Source: Roseovarius sp. (GTDB taxonomy: Bacteria; Pseudomonadota; Alphaproteobacteria; Rhodobacterales; Rhodobacteraceae). From it: 64,000 bases of DNA. The notes under the pieces were generated by a model. The model saw only the letters and a list, made by a program, of their open reading frames with translations, was not told the origin of the DNA and made no database searches. A program made the position numbers and the translations under genes. Within the stretch, counting starts at the first letter, position 1; each line of letters starts with the position of its first letter. Positions 35,193 to 43,700 of this stretch are shown here, one piece after another. The DNA lies in the NCBI RefSeq assembly GCF_027019125.1, contig NZ_JALUXE010000014.1, forward strand, positions 114,617-178,616, read 5' to 3'.

Positions 35193-36053
35193 ATGGGCTA
35201 TCTGCGTACTGGCATTCTGATGGCGGCGATGACCGCGCTCTTTCTGGGCATCGGCGCGCTCTTGGGCGGCATGGGCGGGGCGATGGTGGCGCTGATCGTG
35301 GCGCTCGCCATGAACGCCTTCAGCTGGTGGAATTCCGACCGCATGGTGCTGCGCATGCACAATGCCCGCCCCGCCTCGGGGCCAGAGGGTGCGGCGCTCA
35401 CCCAGATGGTGCATGACATGGCCGATGCCGCCGGCATGCCGCGCCCGGCGGTCTACATCCTCGACAACGATCAGCCCAACGCCTTCGCCACCGGGCGCAA
35501 CCCCGCCAATGCCGCCGTCGCCGCCACCACCGGCCTGCTGCGCAGCCTCAGCCGAGAAGAGATTGCCGCCGTCATGGCGCATGAGCTGGCCCATATCCGC
35601 AACCACGACACCACGATCATGACCGTGACCGCGACCTTCGCGGGTGCCATCTCGATGCTCGCCAATTTCGCGATGTTCATGGGCGGCAACCGCAACAACG
35701 GCATGGGGCTGATCGGCACGCTGGCCCTGATGATCCTCGCCCCCCTCGCGGCGGGCCTCGTGCAAATGGCCATCAGCCGCAGCCGCGAATACGAGGCCGA
35801 CCGCATCGGCGCCGAGATCTGCGGCAACCCGCTCTGGCTCGCCTCCGCGCTCGAGAGGATCTCGGGGCTGGCCCAGCGCATCGACAATGACACCGCCGAG
35901 CGTAACCCCGCCACGGCGCATATGTTCATCATCAACCCGCTGCACGCCCATGCCCATGACCGGCTCTTCTCCACCCACCCCAACCCCGCCAACCGCATCC
36001 GCGCCCTGCGCGAAATGGCCGGCGTACGCGCCCAAAGGGGGCCTTGGGCGTGA
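35193..36053 (+). CDS. htpX: Membrane zinc protease HtpX
   Basis: The 286-residue M48 peptidase degrades misfolded membrane proteins. It has two N-terminal transmembrane helices ('[20 protein letters not shown]' and '[17 protein letters not shown]'), the zinc motif '[13 protein letters not shown]', two more hydrophobic segments, and the third ligand in '[13 protein letters not shown]'. The start at 35193 has GGGGAAA upstream and matches the usual MGYLRT start; a frame to 35037 has no support. It is followed by the accessory islet. Confidence 0.95.
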   Translation: MGYLRTGILMAAMTALFLGIGALLGGMGGAMVALIVALAMNAFSWWNSDRMVLRMHNARPASGPEGAALTQMVHDMADAAGMPRPAVYILDNDQPNAFATGRNPANAAVAATTGLLRSLSREEIAAVMAHELAHIRNHDTTIMTVTATFAGAISMLANFAMFMGGNRNNGMGLIGTLALMILAPLAAGLVQMAISRSREYEADRIGAEICGNPLWLASALERISGLAQRIDNDTAERNPATAHMFIINPLHAHAHDRLFSTHPNPANRIRALREMAGVRAQRGPWA

Positions 36054-36118
36054 GGGGGTAGGCCGGAGTCTTCACCCCAAGGCCGAGGTTATTAAAGCTG
36101 TCATGCGCCCCAGTCCCC

Positions 36119-36365
36119 AATGCGCGGAATCAAGGTGCCGCAGGCACCGCCGCGCAGAGGCGCACGCCTTGGACACGAGGGGGGAGTAGGGTGTCGCCGC
36201 GCGGCGCCCGTCCGCCGGGTGGGCGCTGAACCCGTGCAGTCTGGCAATTAATCCCAGCCAAACACCTCCGCGCTGGCAGCATGTTGCAACGCTGCAAAGG
36301 CGCCCGCCCGAGGGGGCGGTCGGGCGCCGCGCGGCGGCACCTGCGGTGCCTTGATTCCGCGCATT
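36119..36365. repeat. Long imperfect inverted repeat at the islet boundary
   Basis: The left arm (36119-36155) and the right arm (36329-36365) are reverse complements over about 37 bases with only a few changes. Each arm also contains a small hairpin (GGTGCC-GCA-GGCACC in the left arm). Similarity continues outside the arms with a 4-base gap. A GCGCGGCGCCCG block inside the interval (36207 onward) also has its complement next to the right arm, as if part of the left arm had been split by an insertion. The 493-base non-coding stretch 36054-36546 holds nothing else that I can identify. Confidence 0.6.
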
Positions 36366-36546
36366 GACTAGGGCCGCACGGCGCTGAAGCGCTGCCACAG
36401 CGCATGTTCTCACGTCATCAATGCTGCACTACGCACCAAGGTCACCAATGCGCAGGGAGCGGACCTTGCAAAGTTGTAGTACATCATTGTGTTGTGTGAT
36501 CATGACGACTCGCAATGTTCGACTCTTCAGGGGAGATCACCAAACA

Positions 36547-37137
36547 ATGCCTAGCATTCGTCTCGGGCTCGCAAGGGCGCCTGATTTCTTAGCCAAAGCT
36601 CGCCGAGAGCTTCAAAGATACCAGAATGCCGATGACCCAGCCGATCGAGCCGACCATGCTCTTAACCTCGCGGTGACCATCCATCATCTAGCCGATTGGA
36701 CATATCATCATGGCTTAGAGCTAGGATGCGAGCTCGGCAATATTGGAAATTTCCTAGGTCGAGCCCGGGATGCCAACGGCTCTTTAAAACTTCTCCATAA
36801 GATCGCTGACACGACAAAGCACCACACATTAAGCCGACAGAATGTTCTTAATATTCAGGTCGATGAAGTCGGCCACGGCAGGCTAACGGTGCATCAAGAT
36901 TTCTTAGGGATTGATGTTCAACGACCACAAACCAGCGTGCCGGGGGGCAGGCTCCTTGGCGTACGTACATTGATTGATGATGATGAAGTCGTGGGATACG
37001 AGTCGATCTTCGAAGGAACGAAGGTGACAAACAGAGGTGTGGGCCGGTTCTTTGACCCAATCTGCGAAGAAGCAATCACCTTTTGGGATGAAGTGATACG
37101 CGAACTAGAAGCTGGCAATCGACCGATTTGGCTATGA
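36547..37137 (+). CDS. Unrecognised protein in an AT-richer islet
   Basis: The 196-residue protein (more if an in-frame ATG at 36502 is used) is not one I recognise. Its codon use is clearly less GC-biased than that of its neighbours, with many A- and T-ending codons, which suggests recent transfer. The helical N-terminal half has 'DHALNLAVTIHHLADWTYHH' and 'LKLLHKIADTTKHHTLS', a pattern like some HEPN-type hypothetical proteins, but the RNase motif Rx4-6H is not evident. The C-terminal half has beta-rich sequence and ends 'EELEAGN'-like 'RELEAGNRPIWL'. GGGGAG is 12 bases before the chosen ATG, so the start is uncertain. Confidence 0.6.
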   Translation: MPSIRLGLARAPDFLAKARRELQRYQNADDPADRADHALNLAVTIHHLADWTYHHGLELGCELGNIGNFLGRARDANGSLKLLHKIADTTKHHTLSRQNVLNIQVDEVGHGRLTVHQDFLGIDVQRPQTSVPGGRLLGVRTLIDDDEVVGYESIFEGTKVTNRGVGRFFDPICEEAITFWDEVIRELEAGNRPIWL

Positions 37138-37273
37138 AGAATTAACCTATTCCACCGGTCGGCTCCATGGCTGCTTCGGGCCAGCGCTCACACTTGATGT
37201 GTTAATCGCGACTGTCAGAAAGGGCTGGAATCCGTCATAACACGGATTAGACCCGAGGCTCCACTAAGCCCCC

Positions 37274-37759
37274 CTACCCCTCCCCCTTCAACACCTCAGG
37301 CCACCGCGCATCCCCCCGCGCGATGAACCCCGGCACATCCGCCTGCCACTTCTCCTGAATGTCGTCGTTGAAGTTGAGGTAAAGCTTGCCCTCCACGATC
37401 GCCCAATTCTGCGGTTGCGTTGAGTAAAGCTTGCCCTTCTCCGCCACCGCCCAGGCGCAGAAGCCGCCATATTGCGGCGCGTAGCGGGCGGGGTCGGCGG
37501 CAAAGGCGTCGCGGTTCTCGGCACTGGCGAAATGCCAGGTCGCGCCGTTCCAGTCGTAACGATGCGCAGGGGATCCCGCCACCGGGCGTCCCTCGCTGAA
37601 ATAGCCCACCGGATCGGTGCCGCCCAGCGCCACGCCCTCCGGGGCATAGACCGGGGCTGCCGCCAGTTCCTCGAACCCGCCCCGCCCCCATACGAGATAG
37701 CCCGCCGCCCCGGCCCCAACCAGAACCGCTGCCGCCAAAACGCCCCGCCGTGTGATCAT
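37274..37759 (-). CDS. YHS-domain protein with twin-arginine signal
   Basis: The protein has 160 residues. The N terminus 'MITRRGVLAAAVLVGAG' has a twin arginine before a hydrophobic segment, so Tat export or membrane anchoring is likely. A YHS domain follows ('GTDPVGYFSEGRPVAGSP', 'ATWHFASAENRDAFAADP', 'GFCAWAVAEKGKLYS'). YHS modules often bind metals. The ATG at 37759 has GGGGAG eight bases upstream; a GTG at 37795 is less likely. The function is unknown. Confidence 0.85.
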   Translation of the reverse strand: MITRRGVLAAAVLVGAGAAGYLVWGRGGFEELAAAPVYAPEGVALGGTDPVGYFSEGRPVAGSPAHRYDWNGATWHFASAENRDAFAADPARYAPQYGGFCAWAVAEKGKLYSTQPQNWAIVEGKLYLNFNDDIQEKWQADVPGFIARGDARWPEVLKGEG

Positions 37760-37908
37760 CGCGCGTCTCCCCTGCCGATCCAACTCTGCGCTCACCTAAG
37801 CACGGGTTCGTGAAATCCAAATCACGAAACCGCCAGCGCCCCCTTGCCATTGCCTTTGCCGCCGCAAATCCCCTAAAAGATGCGCAAACCCCAACGCCCG
37901 GAGGTCCA

Positions 37909-38391
37909 ATGCCCGACGCCCAGCCCTTCCTCTCCGCTTTCCACCCGGTCGAAGAGGGCTGGATCGACTACAACGGTCATATGAACATGGGCTATTACAC
38001 CGTGCTTTTCGACCGCTGCGCCGATGAGGCATTCGAGGAAATGGGCTTTGGTCCCGAGTATCGCGCCACCCGCAACCTCACCACCTTCAGCGCCGAATTC
38101 CACATCCGCTATCTGCGCGAGGTGAAACTGGGCGATCAGCTTCGCAGCAGCTTTTATCTTCTCGACCACGATGGCAAGCGCTTTCACTTCTTTCAGGAAC
38201 TCTATCACAGCGATGGCTGGATTGCCGCCACCGGCGAAGGGCTGACCCTGCATGTGGATCTCAACGGCCCGCGCGTCGTGCCCATGCCCGAGGATGTCGC
38301 CGCGCGTGTGGCCGCGATGGCCAAGGCGCACGCCGCCCTGCCCCGCCCCGATGGCATCGGCCGCCGCATCGGCCTCAAACCCAAGGGCTGA
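37909..38391 (+). CDS. Hotdog-fold thioesterase
   Basis: The 160-residue protein is a single hotdog domain of the 4-hydroxybenzoyl-CoA thioesterase type, with the catalytic-region motif 'EGWIDYNGHMNMGYYTVLFD'. It resembles the thioesterase part found with L-carnitine dehydrogenase (betainyl-CoA thioesterases). GGAGG lies four bases before the ATG, which decides the start. The livHMGF genes follow after 8 bases, so it is likely cotranscribed with an importer and may act on a CoA ester of the imported compound. Confidence 0.85.
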   Translation: MPDAQPFLSAFHPVEEGWIDYNGHMNMGYYTVLFDRCADEAFEEMGFGPEYRATRNLTTFSAEFHIRYLREVKLGDQLRSSFYLLDHDGKRFHFFQELYHSDGWIAATGEGLTLHVDLNGPRVVPMPEDVAARVAAMAKAHAALPRPDGIGRRIGLKPKG

Positions 38392-38399
38392 CCCGAACG

Positions 38400-39320
38400 A
38401 TGCCCACCGTCCTGCTCATCGAACAGGCCCTCAACGGGCTGCAATTCGGGGTGATGCTGTTTCTCATGGCGGCCGGGCTCACGCTCATTTTCGGCGTGAT
38501 GGGGCTCATCAACCTGGCCCATGGCTCGCTCTACATGATCGGTGCCTTCGCCGCCGCCTGGGTCGCAGGGCTGACCGGCTCGTTCCTCTTGGCCCTCGCC
38601 GCCAGCCTTGCCGCTGCGGCCGTGGCGGGCGTGCTGATCGAACTGCTCGTCATCCGCCGCCTCTACGACCGCGACCATCTCGATCAGGTCCTGGCCACCT
38701 TCGCCCTCATCCTGATCCTGTCTGAGGGCACCCGCTGGGTCTTTGGCTCTTTTCCGCTCTATCTCGACACGCCCGACTGGCTCTCGGGCACGCTGCGCCT
38801 GCCGTTTGGCATCGACTATTCGCGCTACCGCCTTGCGATGATCGGCGCAGGGCTGGTGATCGCCGCCGCCCTCTTTGCCATGATCTCGAAAACCCGCCTC
38901 GGCATCCGCATCCGCGCCGGCGAGAATGACCGCGAGATGATCGCCGCCCTGGGCGTGAATATCTCGGCGCTCTACACGCTGGTTTTCGCCCTCGGCGCGG
39001 CCCTTGCGGGCTTTGCGGGGGCGCTCATCGGGGCGGTGCAATCGGTGCAGGTCGGCATGGGCGAGCCGGTGCTCATTCTCGCCTTCGTCGTCATCGTGAT
39101 TGGCGGCATCGGCTCGATCAAGGGCGCGTTCATCGGCGCGCTTCTCGTCGGTCTGACCGACACCATGGGCCGCGCCCTTCTTCCAACCGTCTTCGCCACC
39201 TTCATGGACCCGGCGGCGGCCAATTCCGTCGGCGCCTCTCTCGCCTCTATGGCGATCTATATCCTCATGGCGGGCGTCCTGACCTTTCGGCCCCGTGGCC
39301 TCTTCGGGGCCGCGACATGA
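38400..39320 (+). CDS. livH: Branched-chain amino acid-type ABC permease LivH
   Basis: The 306-residue inner-membrane permease has about eight hydrophobic helices and the family signatures 'GLTLIFGVMGLINLAHGSLY' at the N terminus, 'IRAGENDREMIAALGVN' as the cytoplasmic coupling loop, and 'FVVIVIGGIGSIKGAFIGAL' near the end. It pairs with LivM. The natural substrate may be something other than Leu/Ile/Val, since many roseobacter Liv systems carry aromatic or amide compounds. The stop overlaps livM by four bases. Confidence 0.93.
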   Translation: MPTVLLIEQALNGLQFGVMLFLMAAGLTLIFGVMGLINLAHGSLYMIGAFAAAWVAGLTGSFLLALAASLAAAAVAGVLIELLVIRRLYDRDHLDQVLATFALILILSEGTRWVFGSFPLYLDTPDWLSGTLRLPFGIDYSRYRLAMIGAGLVIAAALFAMISKTRLGIRIRAGENDREMIAALGVNISALYTLVFALGAALAGFAGALIGAVQSVQVGMGEPVLILAFVVIVIGGIGSIKGAFIGALLVGLTDTMGRALLPTVFATFMDPAAANSVGASLASMAIYILMAGVLTFRPRGLFGAAT

Positions 39321-40300
39321 GCCGCGAAACCCTGCTCAACGCCGCCCTGATGGCCATACTTCTGCTCTTCCCCCTCTACGCTTGGGTCATGGACGAGCCG
39401 TTTCTGATCACCCTCACCACCCGCGCCGTGATCCTCGCCATCGCCGGGGTCGGGCTCAACATCGCGCTCGGATTCGGCGGGCTCGTCAGCTTTGGGCACG
39501 CGCTCTTCTTCGGGCTGGGCGGCTATGCCATGGGCATCCTCGCCTATCACGCCCAGACCTACACCAGCGTCACCGACTGGCCCCTGACAATTCCCGGCAC
39601 CAAATCCATGCCGGTGATCTGGGTCATCGCCACGCTCACCTCGGCCCTCGCCGCGCTCGCCGCCGGCGCGCTCTCCCTGCGCACCACGGGGGTCTACTTC
39701 ATCATGATCACCTTGGCCTTTTCGCAGATGTTCTATTATTTCGCGATCTCCTGGCCCACCTATGGCGGCGAGGACGGTCTTTCGATCTATGTCCGCAACG
39801 GCTTTCCCGGCCTCAACACGATGGACCCGATCCAGTTCTTCGCGCTCTGCTATGGGCTTCTGGCGCTGATCCTTTTCTTCACCACGCGGCTTGCCCGCTC
39901 GAACTTTGGCCTCATGCTGGGCGCCGCACGGCAGAACGAGGCGCGCGTTGCCGCCGTTGGCCACCGCCCCTACCGCCTCTATCTCATCGCCTTCACGCTC
40001 TCAGGCGCGATCACCGGACTTGCCGGCGCGCTTTTTGCCGATCTCAACCGCTTTGTCAGCCCGGTGATGTTCTCCTGGCAGACCTCGGGCGAGATCATGG
40101 TTTTCGTGATCCTGGGCGGGGTTGGCCGTGTCTTTGGCCCGGTCGCCGGGGCCGCACTCTTCATCCTGCTCGAACACAGTCTCGGCGGGCTCAGCGATTA
40201 TTGGCACATCTACTTGGGCGCGATCCTGCTTGGCACCGTGCTTTTCGCACGCGGCGGGCTCTACGGGCTCATCGCCGGACGGGAACAGCCGCATGACTGA
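39317..40300 (+). CDS. livM: Branched-chain amino acid-type ABC permease LivM
   Basis: The 327-residue permease has multiple hydrophobic helices and LivM signatures: 'GVGLNIALGFGGLVSFGHAL', 'RTTGVYFIMITLAFSQMFYY', the coupling loop 'MLGAARQNEARVAAVGH', and 'ILGGVGRVFGPVAGAALF'. It overlaps livH at its start and livG at its end, so the four transport genes are translationally linked. Confidence 0.93.
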   Translation: MSRETLLNAALMAILLLFPLYAWVMDEPFLITLTTRAVILAIAGVGLNIALGFGGLVSFGHALFFGLGGYAMGILAYHAQTYTSVTDWPLTIPGTKSMPVIWVIATLTSALAALAAGALSLRTTGVYFIMITLAFSQMFYYFAISWPTYGGEDGLSIYVRNGFPGLNTMDPIQFFALCYGLLALILFFTTRLARSNFGLMLGAARQNEARVAAVGHRPYRLYLIAFTLSGAITGLAGALFADLNRFVSPVMFSWQTSGEIMVFVILGGVGRVFGPVAGAALFILLEHSLGGLSDYWHIYLGAILLGTVLFARGGLYGLIAGREQPHD

Positions 40301-41057
40301 TCCCATCCTCGACATTCAGGGGCTGACCAAGAGCTTTGGCGCGCTCACCGCCAGCCGCGACATCACGCTCGATCTCAGACCCGGCGAGATTCACGCCCTG
40401 ATCGGCCCCAACGGCGCGGGCAAATCCACCCTCATTGCCCAGATCGCCGGCGCGCTGCGCCCTGACGCAGGCCGCATCCTCTTTGCCGGGCAGGATGTCA
40501 CCGCGCTAGATACGGCGGCGCGCGCGCGGCGCGGCATGGCGCGCACCTTCCAGATCTCGGCGCTGCCGATGGACTATACCGTGCTGCAAAACGCCCTGCT
40601 TGGCGCGCTTGGCCAGCGCGGCGATGTGGTGCGCTTTCTGCGCCCCGTGCTGCGCGATGCCGATCTGCGCGCCCGCGCCGAATCCGCACTCGAAACCGTG
40701 GGCCTGATTGACGCCCGCAACACCCGCTGTGCAGAGCTGTCGCACGGGCAACGCCGCCAGTTGGAGGTGGCCATCGCCCTCACCCTGCGCCCGCGCGCCT
40801 TTCTCATGGATGAACCCATGGCCGGGCTTGGCGCCGATGGCACCCGCGCCCTGACCACGCTGCTCGACGGTCTGCGCGCCGAGGCCCCGATCCTCTTGGT
40901 CGAACATGACATGGACGCGGTCTTTGCCCTCGCCGACCGGATCAGCGTACTGGTCTATGGCCAGATCATCGCCACCGGCACCGTGGACGAGATCCGCCGC
41001 GATCCCGAGGTGCGCAGCGCCTATCTCGGCGATGATACGGACGAGGTCGCGCCATGA
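40293..41057 (+). CDS. livG: Liv-type ABC transporter ATPase LivG
   Basis: The 254-residue ATPase has Walker A 'LIGPNGAGKSTLIAQIAG', the signature 'ELSHGQRRQLEVAIAL' (a variant of LSGGQ usual in LivG), and Walker B 'AFLMDEPMAGLG'. The ATG at 40293 overlaps the end of livM by eight bases; the frame is open upstream but those codons belong to the livM shadow. It ends overlapping livF. Confidence 0.93.
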   Translation: MTDPILDIQGLTKSFGALTASRDITLDLRPGEIHALIGPNGAGKSTLIAQIAGALRPDAGRILFAGQDVTALDTAARARRGMARTFQISALPMDYTVLQNALLGALGQRGDVVRFLRPVLRDADLRARAESALETVGLIDARNTRCAELSHGQRRQLEVAIALTLRPRAFLMDEPMAGLGADGTRALTTLLDGLRAEAPILLVEHDMDAVFALADRISVLVYGQIIATGTVDEIRRDPEVRSAYLGDDTDEVAP

Positions 41058-41743
41058 CGCTTCTGTCCCTCACACAGATCACCGCCTCTTACGGTGCAAG
41101 TCAGGCGCTGTTCGATGTGAACCTCTCGGTGCGCGAAGGCGAGGTCGTGGCCCTCATGGGCCGCAACGGCATGGGCAAATCCACCACCGTCAAGGTGATC
41201 TGCCGCCTCCTGCGCCAGAGCGGCGGCACCGCGACCTTTGCCGGGCGTGACCTCAGTGGCATGCCCGCCCACCGCGCCGCCCGCGCAGGCGTCGGCCTTG
41301 TCCCCGAGGGGCGACGCTGCTTTGCCAGCCTCACCGTGCGCGAGAACCTCATCGCCGCCGCCCGCCCCGGCACATGGGACATGGCCGCCGTCACCCGCCT
41401 CTTTCCGCGCCTGGCCGAACGTCAGGATCAGATCGCCGCCTCTCTCTCGGGGGGCGAACAGCAGATGCTGGCGATTGGCAGGGCGCTCATGACCAATCCC
41501 CGCCTCCTCATCCTCGACGAGGCGACCGAAGGGCTGGCCCCGGTGGTGCGTCAGGAAATCTGGGCCGCGCTCGCCCGTCTCAAATCCGAAACCGGCATGG
41601 CGCTCTTAGTGATCGACAAATCCATCCGCGAACTCGGACGCGTTGCCGACAGCGCCGTGATTCTCGAAAAGGGACGGACCGTCTGGAGCGGACCGTTTGG
41701 CGCGCTCACCCCGGATCTCACCGATACCTATCTCGGGGTCTGA
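41054..41743 (+). CDS. livF: Liv-type ABC transporter ATPase LivF
   Basis: The 229-residue ATPase has Walker A 'LMGRNGMGKSTTVKVI', the LivF-typical 'GVGLVPEGRRCFASLTVREN', the signature 'LSGGEQQMLAIGRAL', and Walker B 'LLILDEATEGLAP'. It overlaps livG (ATGA). It is the last gene of the operon. No LivK/LivJ binding protein is encoded in this cluster, so it must be elsewhere or shared. Confidence 0.93.
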   Translation: MTLLSLTQITASYGASQALFDVNLSVREGEVVALMGRNGMGKSTTVKVICRLLRQSGGTATFAGRDLSGMPAHRAARAGVGLVPEGRRCFASLTVRENLIAAARPGTWDMAAVTRLFPRLAERQDQIAASLSGGEQQMLAIGRALMTNPRLLILDEATEGLAPVVRQEIWAALARLKSETGMALLVIDKSIRELGRVADSAVILEKGRTVWSGPFGALTPDLTDTYLGV

Positions 41744-41754
41744 CACCACCGCCC

Positions 41755-41796
41755 GACCTTACAAAACTCGCGTGAAATTGTAAGTTTTGTCAGGTC
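41755..41796. repeat. Inverted repeat between the two transporter operons
   Basis: GACCTTACAAAACT (41755-41768) and AGTTTTGTCAGGTC (41783-41796) form a 14-base stem with one mismatch and a 14-base loop, starting 12 bases after livF. No T run follows on either strand. It may be a weak terminator, an mRNA-end structure for livF, or an operator for the following operon. Confidence 0.5.
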
Positions 41797-41891
41797 GCCC
41801 CCCCAAGAAGTCCTCGACGGGCGCGCCAAGGCTGGTCTAGTCTGCCCGCAGGCATGGGCTGGGGACCTGTGCCCGATTGGGGACAGAACGG

Positions 41892-42851
41892 ATGTTTGCT
41901 CTGATTTTCAAGCGGTTGGCGCTTGGGCTGGTCACAATCTGGCTGGTCTCGGCGCTTATCTTCCTCGGGGTCGAGGCCCTGCCCGGCGACGCGTGCACCG
42001 CCGTCCTGGAACGCGACGCACATGGCGAGGCTCTGGAAAAATGCCGTGAAATCATGGGGTTGAATGCACCTGCGCTCAATCGCTACCTCTCTTGGGCGGC
42101 CTCTGCGCTACAGGGCGATTTCGGTGTTTCCGCGAATGGTCAGGAAAGCATCTCGGAACTCGTCGGTTTTCGCGTTCGCAACTCGTTCTTGCTGGCAGCG
42201 GGGGCGCTAAGTGTTGGAATTCCCTTGTCTATTTTCCTTGGCACCGTCGCCGGTCTGCGCCGTGATACCTGGGTCGACATTCTTTTCTCCACTGGCGCAA
42301 TCCTCGCCATGACCATTCCCGAATTCGTCGCCGCCACCATCCTGATCCTTGTCTTTGCCATCTGGCTGGGTTGGGTTCCAGCCATCGTCCTTACCCCCGC
42401 CGACGCGCAACCCCTTGAATTTTTTCCTGAATTCATCCTTGCTGCGGTGGTACTGACCATGCTTATGGTGGCTCATATCATGCGCATGGTGCGTTCATCC
42501 GTGATAGACGCCATGGCCAGCGATTATGTTCAAATGGCCACGCTCAAGGGCGTCCCCTATTGGCGGATCGTGTTTCGCCATGCCCTGCCCAATGCCCTTT
42601 TGCCCGCAATCAACATCATCGCCCTCACCGTGGCTTGGCTCTTGGGTGGGGTGGTTGTGGTCGAAGTTGTCTTTAATTATCCGGGACTTGGCCGGCTTCT
42701 GGTCGATGCCATCTCGGGCCGTGACCTGCCCGTCGTGCAGGCCATCACCCTGATCGTGGCCGCGACCTATGTCGCCATCAACCTGATTGCCGACATTCTC
42801 AGCCTCGCCCTCAACCCGCGCCTGCGCAGCCACCACATGAGGCGGGGATGA
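41892..42851 (+). CDS. Peptide/nickel-type ABC permease (DppB family)
   Basis: The 319-residue permease has the DppB layout: an N-terminal helix ('LALGLVTIWLVSALIFL'), a periplasmic loop with a conserved cysteine pair ('GDACTAV', 'LEKCREIMGL'), then the core helices and the coupling loop 'RSSVIDAMASDYVQMATLKG'. The later 'FRHALPNALLPAINIIAL' and 'VEVVFNYPGLGRLLVDAI' are family signatures. The ATG at 41892 has GGGGAC upstream and is preferred over a TTG at 41877. It overlaps the next permease gene (ATGA). Confidence 0.92.
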   Translation: MFALIFKRLALGLVTIWLVSALIFLGVEALPGDACTAVLERDAHGEALEKCREIMGLNAPALNRYLSWAASALQGDFGVSANGQESISELVGFRVRNSFLLAAGALSVGIPLSIFLGTVAGLRRDTWVDILFSTGAILAMTIPEFVAATILILVFAIWLGWVPAIVLTPADAQPLEFFPEFILAAVVLTMLMVAHIMRMVRSSVIDAMASDYVQMATLKGVPYWRIVFRHALPNALLPAINIIALTVAWLLGGVVVVEVVFNYPGLGRLLVDAISGRDLPVVQAITLIVAATYVAINLIADILSLALNPRLRSHHMRRG

Positions 42852-43699
42852 ACCGCACCTTCGCCATCCTCCGCGCCATGGCGCATCGCCCCTCGGGTGC
42901 CATCGGCCTTGCCCTGGTCCTCAGTCATCTTGTGCTGGCCCTCATCAGCCCTTGGATAGTTCCCTTTGATTACAAGGCGATGAACGCCCTCCAGACCCTC
43001 ACCGGGCCCTCGTCCGAGCATTGGCTCGGCACCGATCACCTCGGCCGCGACGTGCTGACGCGCGTGCTCTTGGGCGGGCGCGAGGCCTTGGTGATCACCG
43101 GCATCGCCACTCCGATTGCCCTTCTCTGGGGCGGTCTCCTGGGCGTCTACCTCGGTTTGCGCGGCGGTTGGGCGGACGACATCACCCTGCGTCTTGTCGA
43201 TGCGTTCCTTGCCCTGCCCGGTATCCTGCCGCTCTTGGTCTTGATCACCGTCTTTGGCAGCGGCGGCGAGGTTCTGATGCCCACATTGGCGTTTTTCTTC
43301 GGGATTCCAGTGATCCGCGTCGCCCGCGCCGCAGCGCATGAGGTGGTTGCCCGCGATTTCATCGCCGCCGCGCGCGCCCGTGGGCACCGCCCGATGGACA
43401 TCGTGCGCCGCGAACTCTTGCCCAATGTCACCGATGTTTTGTTGGTGGAAGGCGCGATGCGCTGGTCCTGGATGCTCTTGGGCTTCTCCGCGCTGTCCTT
43501 TCTGGGTTTTGGCGTCGCCCCGCCACGCCCCGACTGGGGGCTGATGGTTTCCGACGCCCGGGTCTACATGTCGTTGGCCCCTTGGGGCGTGATCGCACCG
43601 GTTGTGGCCCTCTCCAGCCTTATCATAGGCATCAACCTCTCGGCGGACGCGCTCGCCAAGACGCTCGGCCTTGATCAAAGCCGGGCGGCGGTGGTGTGA
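42848..43699 (+). CDS. Peptide/nickel-type ABC permease (DppC family)
   Basis: The 283-residue permease has a first helix near residue 15-35, 'HWLGTDHLGRDVLTRVLLGG' typical of the DppC family, the core helices, and the coupling loop 'AAAHEVVARDFIAAARARGH' followed by 'RRELLPNVTDVLLVEG'. 'FLGFGVAPPRPDWGLMVSDA' is near the C terminus. It overlaps dppB-like and lies one base from the ATPase gene. Confidence 0.92.
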   Translation: MNRTFAILRAMAHRPSGAIGLALVLSHLVLALISPWIVPFDYKAMNALQTLTGPSSEHWLGTDHLGRDVLTRVLLGGREALVITGIATPIALLWGGLLGVYLGLRGGWADDITLRLVDAFLALPGILPLLVLITVFGSGGEVLMPTLAFFFGIPVIRVARAAAHEVVARDFIAAARARGHRPMDIVRRELLPNVTDVLLVEGAMRWSWMLLGFSALSFLGFGVAPPRPDWGLMVSDARVYMSLAPWGVIAPVVALSSLIIGINLSADALAKTLGLDQSRAAVV

Positions 43700-43700
43700 C

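Noticed and set aside
36547..37137. HEPN ribonuclease toxin
   Set aside because: The helical pattern and 'TTKHH' are suggestive, but the Rx4-6H catalytic motif is not evident and no antitoxin gene is adjacent.
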